Origin: Isoetes engelmannii
Taxonomy: Eukaryota > Streptophyta > Lycopodiopsida > Isoetales > Isoetaceae
Length of the DNA: 32,764 bases
Assembly: GCA_011763485.2 (NCBI GenBank)
Contig: JAANSK020270380.1
Span: 1-32,764, forward strand
Direction: 5' to 3'
The notes under the pieces were generated by a model. It saw nothing but the letters and a program-made list of their open reading frames with translations, was not told the DNA's origin and ran no database searches. Below, piece by piece: positions 1-9,600 of the stretch (positions are counted from its first letter, which is position 1; the number at the start of each line of letters is the position of its first letter). The translations under genes were made by a program, and so were the position numbers.

Positions 1-130
1 CACGCTATAATGTGCATCGAACGTCGATTTTAGCGACGTATCACGCTGCTGATACGTCACATAGAGCACTACAAAACGTTGCAAATATTGTTTAAGACGT
101 CTTTAAGACGTTTTTTGGGCGTCGCAAGCA
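1..130. repeat. CpG/ACGT-rich cluster, possible CACTA-type terminus
   Basis: The stretch is rich in GCGACGT, ACGTCG and AAGACGT motifs, unlike the AT-rich sequence after it. It contains TTTTAGCGACGT (33-44 area), and CACTACAAAA at 67-76. CACTACAA is the usual terminal motif of CACTA (En/Spm) transposons, and TTAGCGACG-like repeats are common in their subterminal regions. A matching cluster lies near 4150-4515. The call is inference: the element may start before the window, and CACTACA also occurs elsewhere here by chance. Confidence 0.45.
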
Positions 131-520
131 TGTTGTTTTATCGTCTCAAATGTTTTCTCTATTAATTTTTTTATATTAATGAATGTCAATTTCTTGTAAC
201 ATTATAACGTACTTAATGTGCATGGTTTTTGTTAAGCATTAGCTTCATGATTATTACTTATATATATATAAACCAGTAATGTTATATGTGCTCCCCTCAA
301 TAGCAACACAAAATAGGATCAAGAGGATTTGAAGCCCAACCATTTCCAAAACAATGATAAATTTATTTCCAAAAAAATATGTGCATACCAAGTTTAGATT
401 AAATCGTAAACATCTAGTAGTACAAAAAGAAGGAAAGAAACAAAGTGCGTACTTACATAAAGGAAGTAATGACCTCATTTAAGTATATTTATATCACACA
501 TTTATACAACTTAGACAAAT
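131..520. other. AT-rich sequence without a recognisable gene
   Basis: AT-rich sequence with a short TA dinucleotide run near 259-270. The open frames are short and show no family resemblance. It may be interior or intronic sequence next to the PBG deaminase fragment that follows. Confidence 0.5.
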
Positions 521-523
521 CAC

Positions 524-588
524 CTCTAGTTCCGTCTGGTGATGCAACAAGGCCACAAAAATCCAGGTGCAGCTGGTGTTCTCCGTAG
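524..588 (-). pseudogene. Exon-like fragment of porphobilinogen deaminase (hydroxymethylbilane synthase)
   Basis: On the minus strand this 65-bp segment encodes a peptide ending LDFCGLVASPDGTR. GLVASPDGT is a highly conserved stretch of the C-terminal domain of porphobilinogen deaminase, which joins four porphobilinogen molecules in plastid tetrapyrrole synthesis. The segment is flanked by consensus splice sites: an acceptor (TTTTCAG) just above 588 and a donor (GAG|GTGATT) just below 524. I found no neighbouring deaminase exons on either side, so it looks like a single captured exon inside transposon-rich DNA and not a working gene. The match rests on one short motif; chance similarity is possible but unlikely given the splice sites. 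Confidence 0.5.
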
Positions 589-599
589 CTGAAAAGCGG

Positions 600-1760
600 C
601 GTGTCAAAAACAGGGAAAAGGTTTAGCTTTGAAATAATAAAATAGGGAGCCGTTGAGAGTTTACCAGATCGGCTAACTTTAGATGTTATTTGCTTCCATT
701 GGTAGGCAATGGCATTTGAAGCATGCACTCTGACTACAAGCTACCACGCAAAATTCGTTTAGAAGCCCAAAGAACAGTAGCGATAACTATCAAGAAGATT
801 TATGCCACAGGTTTTGTCACGCCCTTTGCATCCTTTCGCAAGTTCTTTCATTCAAGAAAAAACAACTCTAGCATTGTTTATAATGTATGTTTGAACTCCT
901 CCGATATCAAGCACCCTTTGTATTTCTGAAACTCTGATTCGTAGGAAGATCTCGTGATCTGCATAGCCATAACCAAAGCAGTTTAACTTCAAAAAAATTC
1001 TACCCACATTCTCGTTCCAAGATCAAATACCACACTTTGTTACATACCTGCACCACGTGATGACCCTTGTGATTTGAAATGCAAAATAAGCACAACCCAT
1101 TTCCCATACAATCCATGCTATAAAGGTTGTGTTCATTTTATTTATTTGCACATCTCTATGGAACCAAGGAGTCAAACCTTTGGAAATCCAAATCCCTTAA
1201 ATGAATTCATTTCAGTCTACATACGCAAGACCAATCCAATCCCGGTAATGGAATTCATTTCAGTGCTCAGATCATTCTAATGCCTTCTCATTCCTTACCA
1301 GCTACTTCGTCCCTTCAGTTTGGTTTCTATGGAAACATTAATAGACACTTCAATTACATAGTCCATCTTAAAACTGGCAAAGGCATGTCATACCCACTCT
1401 GATCACAAGAAGAGGGCATTCACCATTTTGCCTACTGAATTAGTTCCACCTAGATCCACCACATGTAAGCATAAAAGATAAAAGATGAGCAGAGGATAAG
1501 CAGTGAATAAGAACAAAAACATCCCTAAGCATCTTCCATTGTTGTTGTTCTACCGAAAAATAATCTGAAATAAAAAATATTACTTGACAAATTGCATGCT
1601 ATTAAACAATGAATAATGCTAATGTTGTTGTAAACTGAAGCAAATGAAAACTATATGCCTGCAAAACCAGATGTGTACAATCATATCCACAATTCTTTAC
1701 CATTTTTGCACTACGAATTCTTTACCACTCTGCACTAAAAATATGAAAGCAGATATGCAT
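600..1760. other. Non-coding AT-rich stretch
   Basis: Open frames here are at most about 70 codons and show no protein family signature. No RNA gene or clear repeat was seen, apart from a short repeated GGTAAAGAATT motif near 1695-1725 on the minus strand. It lies between the two CpG-rich clusters and may be transposon interior. Confidence 0.5.
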
Positions 1761-1762
1761 AC

Positions 1763-2019
1763 CCTTGTTGATGACAGATTCACATAAAGTAGGCAGAGTG
1801 AAAGTATGTCTTTTGCAATTTTGAACACTTGCATTCACTGGAAGCAGCATGTAGAAAACTCTTGTTCTTATAGCGTGATCTGATGCTACACAAAAGGAAC
1901 AGAAATAACCTCAGCAAACTAATAGTTTAAAGAAATCCATACACCGCAAGAAACTTACTTGAGCAAACTGGCTTTGCCAGGGGAACGTCACCGGAATAGA
2001 AGATCAAGAACAAAAGCAT
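1763..2019 (-). CDS. Possible two-exon gene fragment, unidentified
   Basis: A minus-strand model has an ATG exon (2019-1959) ending in a perfect donor (A|GTAAGT), a 73-bp intron, an acceptor (TTTTGTGTAG), and a second exon (1885-1763) open throughout and ending at a GTATGC donor. Splicing keeps one frame and gives about 60 residues, including FYSGDVPLAKPVC and a stretch beginning SDHAIRTRVFYMLLPVNASV. The second exon has the look of real protein sequence, but I recognise no family and could not find a clear third exon. It may be another captured fragment on the same strand as the PBG deaminase exon, or a chance arrangement. Confidence 0.25.
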
Positions 2020-2164
2020 GAAGTGATTTTGGAGGTTGTTGATTTACAGCGAAAGCAAGTTACGGGATTCACGGTGTAACGTGAAAGCAAGTTACTAAAG
2101 TACATTCCGTGCCATGTGGCAAAACATAATTGGACCATTTTTGAAATGTGCATTGAAAAAAAAA

Positions 2165-2215
2165 ATGTGAAGTAAATGTGGGGGAAAGTGAAATAAATGT
2201 GGGGGAAGGTGGAGT
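2165..2215 (+). repeat. Short tandem duplication, about 21-bp unit
   Basis: Two adjacent copies of a unit resembling GTGAARTAAATGTGGGGGAA, differing at one or two positions. A diverged repeat of GTGAAAGCAAGTTAC lies just upstream (about 2050-2095). No function is apparent. Confidence 0.7.
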
Positions 2216-2219
2216 TAAG

Positions 2220-3060
2220 GAAACACGTGACATTGATGAAAAGAAAGATGGACACGTGTCGAAATTCTATTGGAAGCTAAGGCAAAATTTAAAGTAACTT
2301 GTTTTTACGAGAAATTACAATAAAAATAGGAAGGGCTTTCCATGGTAGGATGTTTTTATTTTTATTTTTAAGAGGATGGTTGCAATGGTTCCTCGAAATT
2401 TTTGGAACCCTACCCATTGCTATCCTTTGTCCCTGCAAGTTCAGAGGGGGAGGACTTGAATGAAGAAAAATCATTCTGCTCCAACGCTGCAAATCAACAT
2501 AAAAATGCAAACCTAAAAGATGAAACCACGCAAAAGAAAACCTTAAAATGATAGGGCTACATGTGGATGGACAAGCATCATTCTATACAAGTGCCTTATA
2601 CTTGAAAGGTCGTGTTAAATTGGCATATCCATGGCAATCTTTGGACGGTGGTGATGGTGCCAAGTTATAACCATAGTCAAAATAGACGTTCTTTTAGGGA
2701 ACTTGGCAACCACATCCCACGTTCTAAAGTCTACTCGTTTTGACCGCTCAATACTCATTATCATATGAACAAATTTAGGTTCTTATCTTTTCTCATAACA
2801 TGCATGTTGTAATCTGTATTTGAGGAGAAGCCAAATTAGATTATCACAAAAAGATCTTAGTACTCCACAATACAAAAATTTTCTCGACTTTGCATCTTCT
2901 GTCTAGAAATGTTGTCTTGTATTTTTGGTCATGAAATTGTGCTAAAAACATAGCATGTGCTACAAAATTATGCTGAAATTTTGGTCAAATAATGTCAATG
3001 TCTTCCATTGCCATGTTTTTATAATGGTGGACCTCTTGTGAAAATTTGTGTTTTGCATAA
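2220..3060. other. Intergenic or transposon-interior sequence
   Basis: AT-rich sequence with short, unrelated open frames. I see no gene, RNA or repeat structure that I can support. Confidence 0.5.
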
Positions 3061-3070
3061 TTTGTATAAG

Positions 3071-3166
3071 GGAAAGTCCATGTTGGCTACTTTCTGCCTG
3101 AAAAGCGGGTCAACGTGCAAAGCGCGGAGGCCCACTTGACAGGCCAGAAAGTAGCCATCAGGGACT
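3071..3166. repeat. Imperfect inverted repeat (fold-back)
   Basis: Arms 3071-3098 and 3139-3166 are reverse complements over about 28 bases with two mismatches and one gap. The core is TGGCTACTTTCTG on the left and its complement on the right. The 40-bp spacer is GC-rich. The structure would form a strong hairpin and may be a short MITE or a rearranged fragment. The 72-codon ORF across it is probably a by-product. Confidence 0.75.
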
Positions 3167-3169
3167 TTT

Positions 3170-4140
3170 TCATAATGGAAAGTTTCCTTAGCATGCATTC
3201 TTCTCCCATATCCAATCACGTGATGGCACGTTCCCATTTTCTAAACCTGAAAGTGCACTAAAGTTGCAGTGCACCAATTTTTTGGTCTACACTCTAGGAT
3301 TTCCAGAATGCATTCCAGAATGTATTCCAGGATGCAGACCAAAATTGATTTACAAGTGTAGCTACCAGAATCAAATCACTTTAAATTCACAAGTTTAACT
3401 ACAATAATCACAGTCCAAATTTATAAGATCGAATCCATAAAACTTGAAATTCATAACAACAGAAATTTCTTGAAATTTTCGCATATTGAAGCGGCACATT
3501 TTTATTGCAGCTTAAAGACGATTCAAGAACTTGAAAAACAGTAAAAGACGGTTAGACCGGAAGGAAGATAAGAGAAAAACAAAGAACACAAGGCATTTAT
3601 CTAAAATGCAGAAATCTGTCGTCCAAATGCAAGAAATCCACCAGCCGCCTTCAAATCGGCAAAATACATCAGAATTTTAGAAGACTAAGCTGCAAAGAAC
3701 AATTAGATGCAAAAAACTAAGACAAAGTTCTGCACATAGCTGTCTTCAAGCTGCCAAACTCCGCAAGCATCGAGAGCTCCAGCACGAGCATCTGACGTAG
3801 TTGGGGCTTCGAATCTTCCCCATTTAATGAGATAATCTGTGACAATTGATCTAAAGCACCTCTTTTGGCCCACACATCTTTTGCAGTCACACATAATCTT
3901 ATCGTTCTAGTATTCATTGAAAAATTGATAGTTACTTTGGCATGAATATATAAACTAAGAGCAATGAATTCTTATCGGTGAAAGAGAAATCTCATCCTGT
4001 GGCTCTCTTCTGCTAACATCCTCTATAATTCTCAAAATACGTTGTACTTGACGATCACCACGACTTGAAGGGACACTATCATCCATTAGAAAAAGATTCT
4101 CCGAGGCGCAAACCAAGCAATGAGCCTCGGGTTTTTATTA
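3170..4140. other. Sequence without a supported gene
   Basis: A short direct repeat of ATTCCAGRATG occurs three times at about 3305-3335. A minus-strand ORF of 66 codons at 3717-3917 has a plausible amphipathic composition (it includes KDVWAKRGALDQLSQ) and could be an exon fragment, but I cannot assign it. A small GC hairpin (CCGAGGC...GCCTCGG, about 4100-4130) precedes a T-rich stretch. Confidence 0.4.
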
Positions 4141-4149
4141 GAGTTCTAT

Positions 4150-4515
4150 TAAAAAAAACGTATGAGACGTTACGTCGCACCTAAAACGTGTACGACGTTG
4201 CAACTATGACACGCCGTCGCATGATCAACGAGCTACGCTTTACATACGTCGTGCCACGTTGCACATTCAACACGACGTTGCAGGTGCAATGACGGACGTT
4301 GCATGAACGACGTGGCGTTGCATTTGCGACGTGACACGTCACATTTGCGGCGTGGCGCATTGTAGTGTCGACGTGACACGTTGCCGTTACGACGTAGGCC
4401 ATAGGTCTGCTTCGACGTTTCTATTGCGACGTCTGACGTCGCATCTGCGACGTGGTGAAAAAATCTTAGCGACGTCATTGCGACGCGCGATCATTTTGTG
4501 ACGTCGACGTTGGCT
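4150..4515. repeat. ACGT/GCGACGT-dense block, probable subterminal repeats of a CACTA-like element
   Basis: About 22 ACGT tetranucleotides occur in roughly 365 bp, in contexts such as TTGCGACGT, ACGACGTTGC and TTAGCGACGTC, in both orientations. The flanking DNA is CpG-poor. ATTGTAGTG at about 4347-4355 is the reverse complement of CACTACAAT and faces the CACTACAAAA at 67. Motif-rich sequence continues to 4515, beyond that candidate end, so the boundary is unclear and elements may be nested. Overlapping ORFs in this block are composition artefacts. Confidence 0.5.
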
Positions 4516-4564
4516 ATACATCATAAACCGACATCATTAATATTCCGTAAAGCTGGTTTACTAT

Positions 4565-4875
4565 TATAGGTGCTCACAATTCCTTTTTAGGGCTGCTAAA
4601 CGGGGGCAGCTGGAAACTTCTCTTCTCTTACCAAATGGTTCGGAGGTTTATGACCCAATACAACTAAAGCATTACCTTCACAATCGTTTTGCCTCATTCT
4701 TTTTTGCTAGGCAATACTTACCTCTTCATAATGATATGCAATCCGCTATGTTGGCTAAAGTGCATTCTATTGTTTCAGCAGAGAAATTTTACGTTTAGGG
4801 ACAAATATCTCTAGGGATAACCTGGGTTCCGCAGCTAACCTCTTGGAAAAAGGAAAATGTCCAGATCTTGATGGA
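4565..4875 (+). mobile_element. Decayed LINE remnant (region upstream of reverse transcriptase)
   Basis: One plus-strand frame reads LLLPNGSEVYDPIQLKHYL followed by FFFARQYLP and SIVSAEKF, then a stop, then ISLG. The order (leucine-rich start, G-S/T-E-V-D, a helix with FF-AR, VSAE, a short IS-L segment) resembles the linker between endonuclease and reverse transcriptase in plant LINE ORF2 proteins. No RT motif follows; a different element begins near 4985. This is a resemblance without a catalytic motif, so it is held at low confidence. Confidence 0.35.
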
Positions 4876-4984
4876 TGCGATTTAAGTAATCTGGGCTCTT
4901 TGAACATCTAAGAATTTTTGAATATACAAGAAGATAGTAAATATCGGCTAATCTGAATCATATACAAGTTGCATGAGGCATCTT

Positions 4985-5705
4985 GAAGCAAACTTGAAAA
5001 AGAAATGCAACAATACAGAGCTCTTGCACTTTTCTTGGAGGCAGCTAGAGCCAACACTGTTGCAGAATATTATGAGCAGGTTTCTTATATGAGAAAGTTA
5101 ATAATGATGCAACAGATTGGTTAATGCAAGCCGCACCATCTCATACATAGGATACCACATACTTTCCTGGTTAAAATTTTGGCCATTTGACATCAAATAT
5201 AGTAGAATCGCTAAATTGACTTCTACTTAGTGGAGGAGAAAAACCCATCATTGCAAAGCTTATAGATATTGGATATGCATTGATTGACAGTTTTCACGGA
5301 AGCGGAAAGAAGTTAGACGAAAATGCAAAATGCAAGACAAAATGCTTCTGTGAGGTTGGTGCTTGAGGAAGAGAAGCAATAACTGAAGCAGTAAATCATG
5401 CCAGGCAGTATAGCATTTTGCCATCAAATGGTACGGTGTTTGAGTAATCATACAGAGCAGAGACAAGTTGTTGATTTTGTTGTTCTTGGCATCATAAGAA
5501 AATTCCTTATGCTAATGCAATAGGAGCAATCTTATGGTTGAAGAGAAGATATGACACCTCTGGCAAAATGTAAACCACTAGGAAGGCCAAAGAAGAAGCG
5601 AATTTGTACAGAAGACCATTTCTGAGAATTACGTCATTTAGATGTTCAAGTTGTGGGCAGCATGCATGACATAACCGCAAAAGCTATAGGAACTCGATTG
5701 TAGAA
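4985..5705 (+). pseudogene. MULE (Mutator-like) transposase pseudogene, C-terminal part
   Basis: Reading across several frames and stops gives the order of a MuDR-type transposase C-terminus: ALFLEAARANTVAEYYEQ, then WLMQAAPSH, then NIVESLN followed by GGEKPIIAKL, then a degenerate SWIM-like zinc-finger region ending IPYANAIGAI (usual form GIPCAHAIAAI, so key Cys and His are lost), then PLGRPKKKRICTE and a knuckle-like FRCSSCGQHA-HNR. The DDE catalytic core expected upstream is not visible. The copy is dead: it has many stops and frameshifts and lacks zinc ligands. Confidence comes from the correct order of five family-typical segments. Confidence 0.65.
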
Positions 5706-6100
5706 TAAGGTAACTCTTGCTTTTTCGTAAAAAAATGTTGGTTTCATATTCATTGCTTAAAATAAGTGGAAACATTGGATGCAGGAAGATCTTGTACAAG
5801 ATGTAAGCAGTTGATTGTCTGAGACTATTCAGTTCAATTTTCAACTTTAAAGTAGTTTGAGACTATTCGTTTTAATTTGAAACATACGCTTTAAACTAGA
5901 TTTCCCAATTTTATTTAGGCTTGAAAATCTGATTTTCAAATTTGTTATGGAAAGCTTGTCATAGAAATCTTGAAAATGCAATTTTCCAAATTTGTCATGG
6001 AGTTTCTTTTCTTGCTGAATTTTAATTTACCTTATAGATGTATTTATCTGAAATTGTATGATTCTATATGCTCTAAAAATTTTATAGAGCTCTCTCAAAT
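5706..6100. other. AT-rich gap between MULE and LINE remnants
   Basis: Low-complexity AT-rich DNA with repeated TTTGAGACTATTC, AATTTGTCATGG and TTTTCAAATTTG-like words. No gene was seen. Confidence 0.5.
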
Positions 6101-6108
6101 TCATGGTT

Positions 6109-6859
6109 GCGTGCTTTGTGCGGTCTGCCTATCGCACGCTAGTCATTCATGATACTCTGCCTCCGTCTGATAAGAGGTCCCTGCAGCTTCCGGGCTCCCG
6201 TTGGCGCTCAGTCTGGATTTGGACCTGGAGTACTCTCCCCCCACCGAAGGTTAGGGTGATGCCTATGGCAGGTGGTGCACCGCTGTATCCGAGTGAATAC
6301 TCGGGTGTGCAGGTTTAGGCCAGGGGTGAGTCCTCTGTGTCCTTGTTGTGGCCTTCATCCAGAGACGGTTGAGCATTGTTTGGTCCTTTGCCCTCATTTA
6401 CAGGCGGCTTGGGACTGGGTTCAGGCTCGGCTTCAGGTACGGTTGACCAGCCAGCAGTTGCTTCTGCATTTGTATCCAGGTGCTTGGCCTCTTCCGAGGA
6501 AGCAAGCCTTGCACTTATGTGTAGCTTGGTTAGTCTGGCTGATTTGGAAACGACGGCGGCTGTGGATTTTTCAGGGGATTCAGCAGCCTGCGGCCTCTTT
6601 GATCCCCCGGCTGAAGTACAAGTTGTTTCAGAGCTTTCAGGTGTTTTCGGCGTTGGGGGAGAGGAAGTTTGCCATATGGCGAGACTTCCTGGATATAGTG
6701 GATGCTGATGGATGTTTTGTTCAGTTGTAGTTGAGAGGACAATGGAGTGGTGGGGTATCGCGACCTCTTCGGGGCAGCCTTTTTTGCTCCTCACTCATTT
6801 TGTACCACTATCATTCTTTTAATATTATGACAAAGTTCTTCAAAAAAAAAAAAAAAAAA
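6109..6859 (+). mobile_element. 5'-truncated LINE 3' end with RT zinc-binding domain and poly(A)
   Basis: The 3' end of a non-LTR retrotransposon ORF2, markedly GC-richer than its surroundings. One frame carries WSTLPPPKVRV, typical of the segment before the zinc domain. After a frameshift near 6300 comes LCPCCGLHPETVEHCLVLC, the RT-associated zinc-binding motif (C-x2-C...H-x3-C), then AWLVWLIWKRRRLWIFQ and the C-terminus, with a stop at 6728-6730. The element ends in an 18-base A run (6842-6859). CATGGTT occurs at 6102-6108 just before the insert and again at 6860-6866 right after the poly(A), so it may be a short target-site duplication. The loss of 5' sequence is typical of LINE insertion. 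Confidence 0.85.
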
Positions 6860-6866
6860 CATGGTT

Positions 6867-7360
6867 CATTGTCTAATTTTAAACGCATTCATGGTTCCCT
6901 ATTTAATTTTTCGCCGATTTTTTGTACTGTGGGCGGTTGTGGTCTTACTGTAGTCGCAAAATTGTTTGATAACAATTCGTTGTCCAATCGTGGGTAGTTT
7001 TTGGTTTTCTATATGTAGCATAACAACAGGAAGTTATAGAGGGATTTAAGATGAATGTACTAATCGATGGATCTGACGACCAAGGTAGTTCAGCAGGGTC
7101 CACGTCGTTTAGAATATGTAGCATAATAACAGGGTTTCAGGAGGATTGAAGCACGATGCCATATATCATAGTGAGTTGTATGGGTAGCCCCTTACACTTT
7201 TGTGTTTTGAAATATCTCCCCCCATTCCCAACCTCCGATCATTCAAGGCCTATGAATTGTTGGCAAATCTGGCACGAACCAAAAAAGAAAAAAAAAAAGT
7301 CCACGTGTTCGATAGCGAAGATAGTTTCCAGTCTGAGGTAGTTATTACATCAAGGTTAAC
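6867..7360. other. Intergenic, upstream region of the small membrane-protein gene
   Basis: Contains a repeated ATATGTAGCATAAYAACAGG (about 7009 and 7114) and a G-box-like core CCACGTG at about 7302. No coding sequence is supported. ACGT-core elements in this position could serve the downstream promoter, but that is inference. Confidence 0.4.
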
Positions 7361-7368
7361 GTGGCAAG

Positions 7369-7376
7369 TATAAAAG
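7369..7376 (+). promoter_or_regulatory. TATA box for the small membrane-protein gene
   Basis: TATAAAAG, a consensus plant TATA box, lies 51 bp before the first in-frame ATG (7427-7429). Initiation some 30 bp downstream would leave a leader of about 25 nt. The flanks contain ACGT-core words (GCCACGTCATG). Confidence 0.5.
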
Positions 7377-7426
7377 CCATTAAATATGCCACGTCATGTA
7401 CCAAAGATCTACTTGGAGGATGCCAC

Positions 7427-7792
7427 ATGGCAAATATCTCAAACCCTATTTTGCACATGGAGGAGAAAAGCATGGATCCGTGGGATGCGAGCGCCATGGA
7501 TCTGGAATGGTGGGTATGGATGCGAGCGCCGTCGTGGTCTCAAGTAATTTGTCTAGCTTATGCTTTAATCTTTTGGGCGCTTGCAGCTTTGTATATAGTG
7601 GAATGGGCTAGACCTAGGGCAGCTGCCACTGCACTTCTCAAAAAAATTTGGAGCTCCCTGATGCTTGCCTTTTTCGCTTTGCTTTATGTGATCCTTCTGA
7701 TGGTTTTTGCTACTGGCTATGTCTGTGACGGCGACTGCATCACCAAGGTTTTGTTGTGGCCAAGGTCCACAGGCCCGTTGTGGGAGGAATAG
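7427..7792 (+). CDS. Small two-helix membrane protein, unrecognised family
   Basis: An intact 121-residue reading frame. It opens with a short polar N-terminus containing several methionines (MEEK, MDPWD and MDLEWW are alternative starts), then WSQVICLAYALIFWALAALY, a strong hydrophobic helix ending in EWARPRAA, then a second helix from LMLAFFALLYVILLMVFATG. A short tail with CDGDC follows. The frame also runs upstream, but only to a GTG inside the presumed promoter, so I take the first ATG after the TATA box. No signal peptide is evident; the likely site is an internal or plasma membrane with two spans. The TATA box and balanced composition favour a real gene. I recognise no family, and the function is unknown. 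Confidence 0.55.
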   Translation: MANISNPILHMEEKSMDPWDASAMDLEWWVWMRAPSWSQVICLAYALIFWALAALYIVEWARPRAAATALLKKIWSSLMLAFFALLYVILLMVFATGYVCDGDCITKVLLWPRSTGPLWEE

Positions 7793-7799
7793 TTCGGAA

Positions 7800-9370
7800 T
7801 TGAGCATTTGGGTAAGGTTTATTGCCTTCTTTTTCTATGGGTTTAGGAAGTTGTCGAGCTCGTTTGCAAAGAGTTATCCTTTCGGTTGTCTTAAATTGAT
7901 GGACTTGAGAGGGCAGAGGCATTCAAAACTGAGCTGGTTAGCCCGAAGATGGTTGCATGTTTCCTTAGCACATGCTCCAAGGCAGAATTTTGAGCTGTTC
8001 ATGGGGCTATGTTTCCTATGCGTGTGCATGCTTCATGTAGCATGTAGTTGATTCAACAAAGTTAAAGAAGTGTAAAAGTAAGGCCAGCCTAACATTTTTG
8101 CTACCTGAAAAGCAACAGGAAATGGAAATTTATTACAGCTTAATATGTATTGTTCCTTTTGGGACTTACACATTGTACTTTCAATGGGAAGGATACAAAA
8201 CGCATTTCAATGTAGATGCTGCCATAGAGCTTACACTCACGACAGGGAGTGCTCTGAATTGCATATTTTATGAAGAAAAGATGTTCCTACCTTGGATATA
8301 TGGCAGGCCTGTGCTTAAATCATCTGCAAGTAATATGACTGTGTAGGAAAATTGTAACAGCATTGCTTTGAAGTTTATGACGTGAAATTTTATGGTATTC
8401 TAAGGTATTATGTAATATTGTGATTGACTGTTAGAAATGCAAGTGTTGGAGTCTACAAAGAATTGTTGATCTAAGTTATGGAATCAAACTTGTCAAAGAA
8501 AAGTTCGGATTGCTGGTGTGCAAAACGTATTGTATGGAAAATTCCAAAGCGAACAGGATTTAGCATAGCCTGGTCTAGCATGGGAGAGAGTATATGTTTA
8601 TAAAGTCTTCAGGGCTAAATATTGCTTCAGTATTGCTTCCCATCATTGTAAGATCCAACTGAGCAGTTTAGCTGATTTTGTGGATGCATGAGATGTATTC
8701 AATGGCATCTTACTGTGTGGAAGTTATACATTCAATCTATTTCAGATTATTATGCAAGTAAAAAGGTATACAAAGACGGGACATGAAGTGGAATACTTAC
8801 TGCGGTTTTGGTTGTTTTTTCATGAATTTTTTGCCTAACTAGCTTTGTGCATCCAGAAATTCAATTCCATGTATCTATGGTTATTGCGCTAGAGATATCT
8901 GGGTATCTACCTCAAAAGACAGGCTGTTACGCAAGATAAGTCCAATTGATTGCCCAACATGATTTCATTGTTTTAAAGGTCACTTATTGTAGCATCTCTT
9001 GTGATGTGTCTCCAGTTCTCCTTATGAGGAGAATCTGATCTGAAGCCTCTATTTTGGAAATTGCAAACAAGATTAGGGAGTGGAGAGAAAAGTAAGAAGT
9101 ATTGCGACTATGCTCAGTTCCAAGGATTTTTTCCTTTTGTTGAAATTTGTATTCTAATAATTCACGTACATCTCAACACCATTTGATATCACGATTAGGA
9201 AATTTTATTGTAATATGGAGAGTGCCGAACATTGGGAGCTGCCCACGGGAAGGAACGGGGAAGAGCATATTGCAGTTTCTTGTGTTTGCAAATACGCTAT
9301 TTTTACTATAGACGCTATTTTTGCTCTAGATACGTCCTTGTTTCATATGCAGTCTTTGGCCAAGCTCATC
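7800..9370. other. Downstream and intergenic sequence
   Basis: A donor-like GGGTAAGG follows the stop at about 7811, so a 3' UTR intron is possible. Beyond that are only short ORFs (up to 114 codons) with no family signature. I see no RNA gene or repeat before 9373. Confidence 0.45.
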
Positions 9371-9372
9371 AT

Positions 9373-9600
9373 TTGAACAATGGTATAATATGCAAGAGCC
9401 AAAAAGGAAATCTTGAATAGAACTGCATTGCATAGCCATCACTGGTATAATATGCAAGAGCCAAAAAGGAAATCTTGAAATAGATTTACTTATGGAGTCT
9501 TGGTCAAGTTCACCACTTGAACGATGGTATAATATGGCAAGTTCACGACTTGAACAATGGTATAATATGCAGGAGCCAAAAAAAAAAATCTTGAAATAGT
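9373..9600 (+). repeat. Degenerate tandem repeat, GGTATAATATGCAAGAGCC unit
   Basis: Four occurrences of TGGTATAATATGSMARG-like sequence, three of them followed by a GAGCCAAAAA...ATCTTGAAATAG tail (starts near 9380, 9443 and 9558; a shortened one near 9525). Units are spaced 33-80 bp apart. This is the left part of a composite repeat block that runs to 10002. Confidence 0.8.

Noticed and set aside
4181-4478. Two Arg/His-rich minus-strand ORFs in the ACGT block
   Set aside because: Low-complexity translations of the repeated motif; not genes.
6315-6794. 159-codon minus-strand ORF and a 110-codon second plus-strand frame over the LINE end
   Set aside because: Both overlap the zinc-domain frame of a GC-rich LINE, where extra open frames arise by composition.
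7361-7426. Upstream extension of the small membrane protein to a GTG codon at 7361
   Set aside because: Non-ATG start in a eukaryote, and it would place the TATA box inside the coding sequence.
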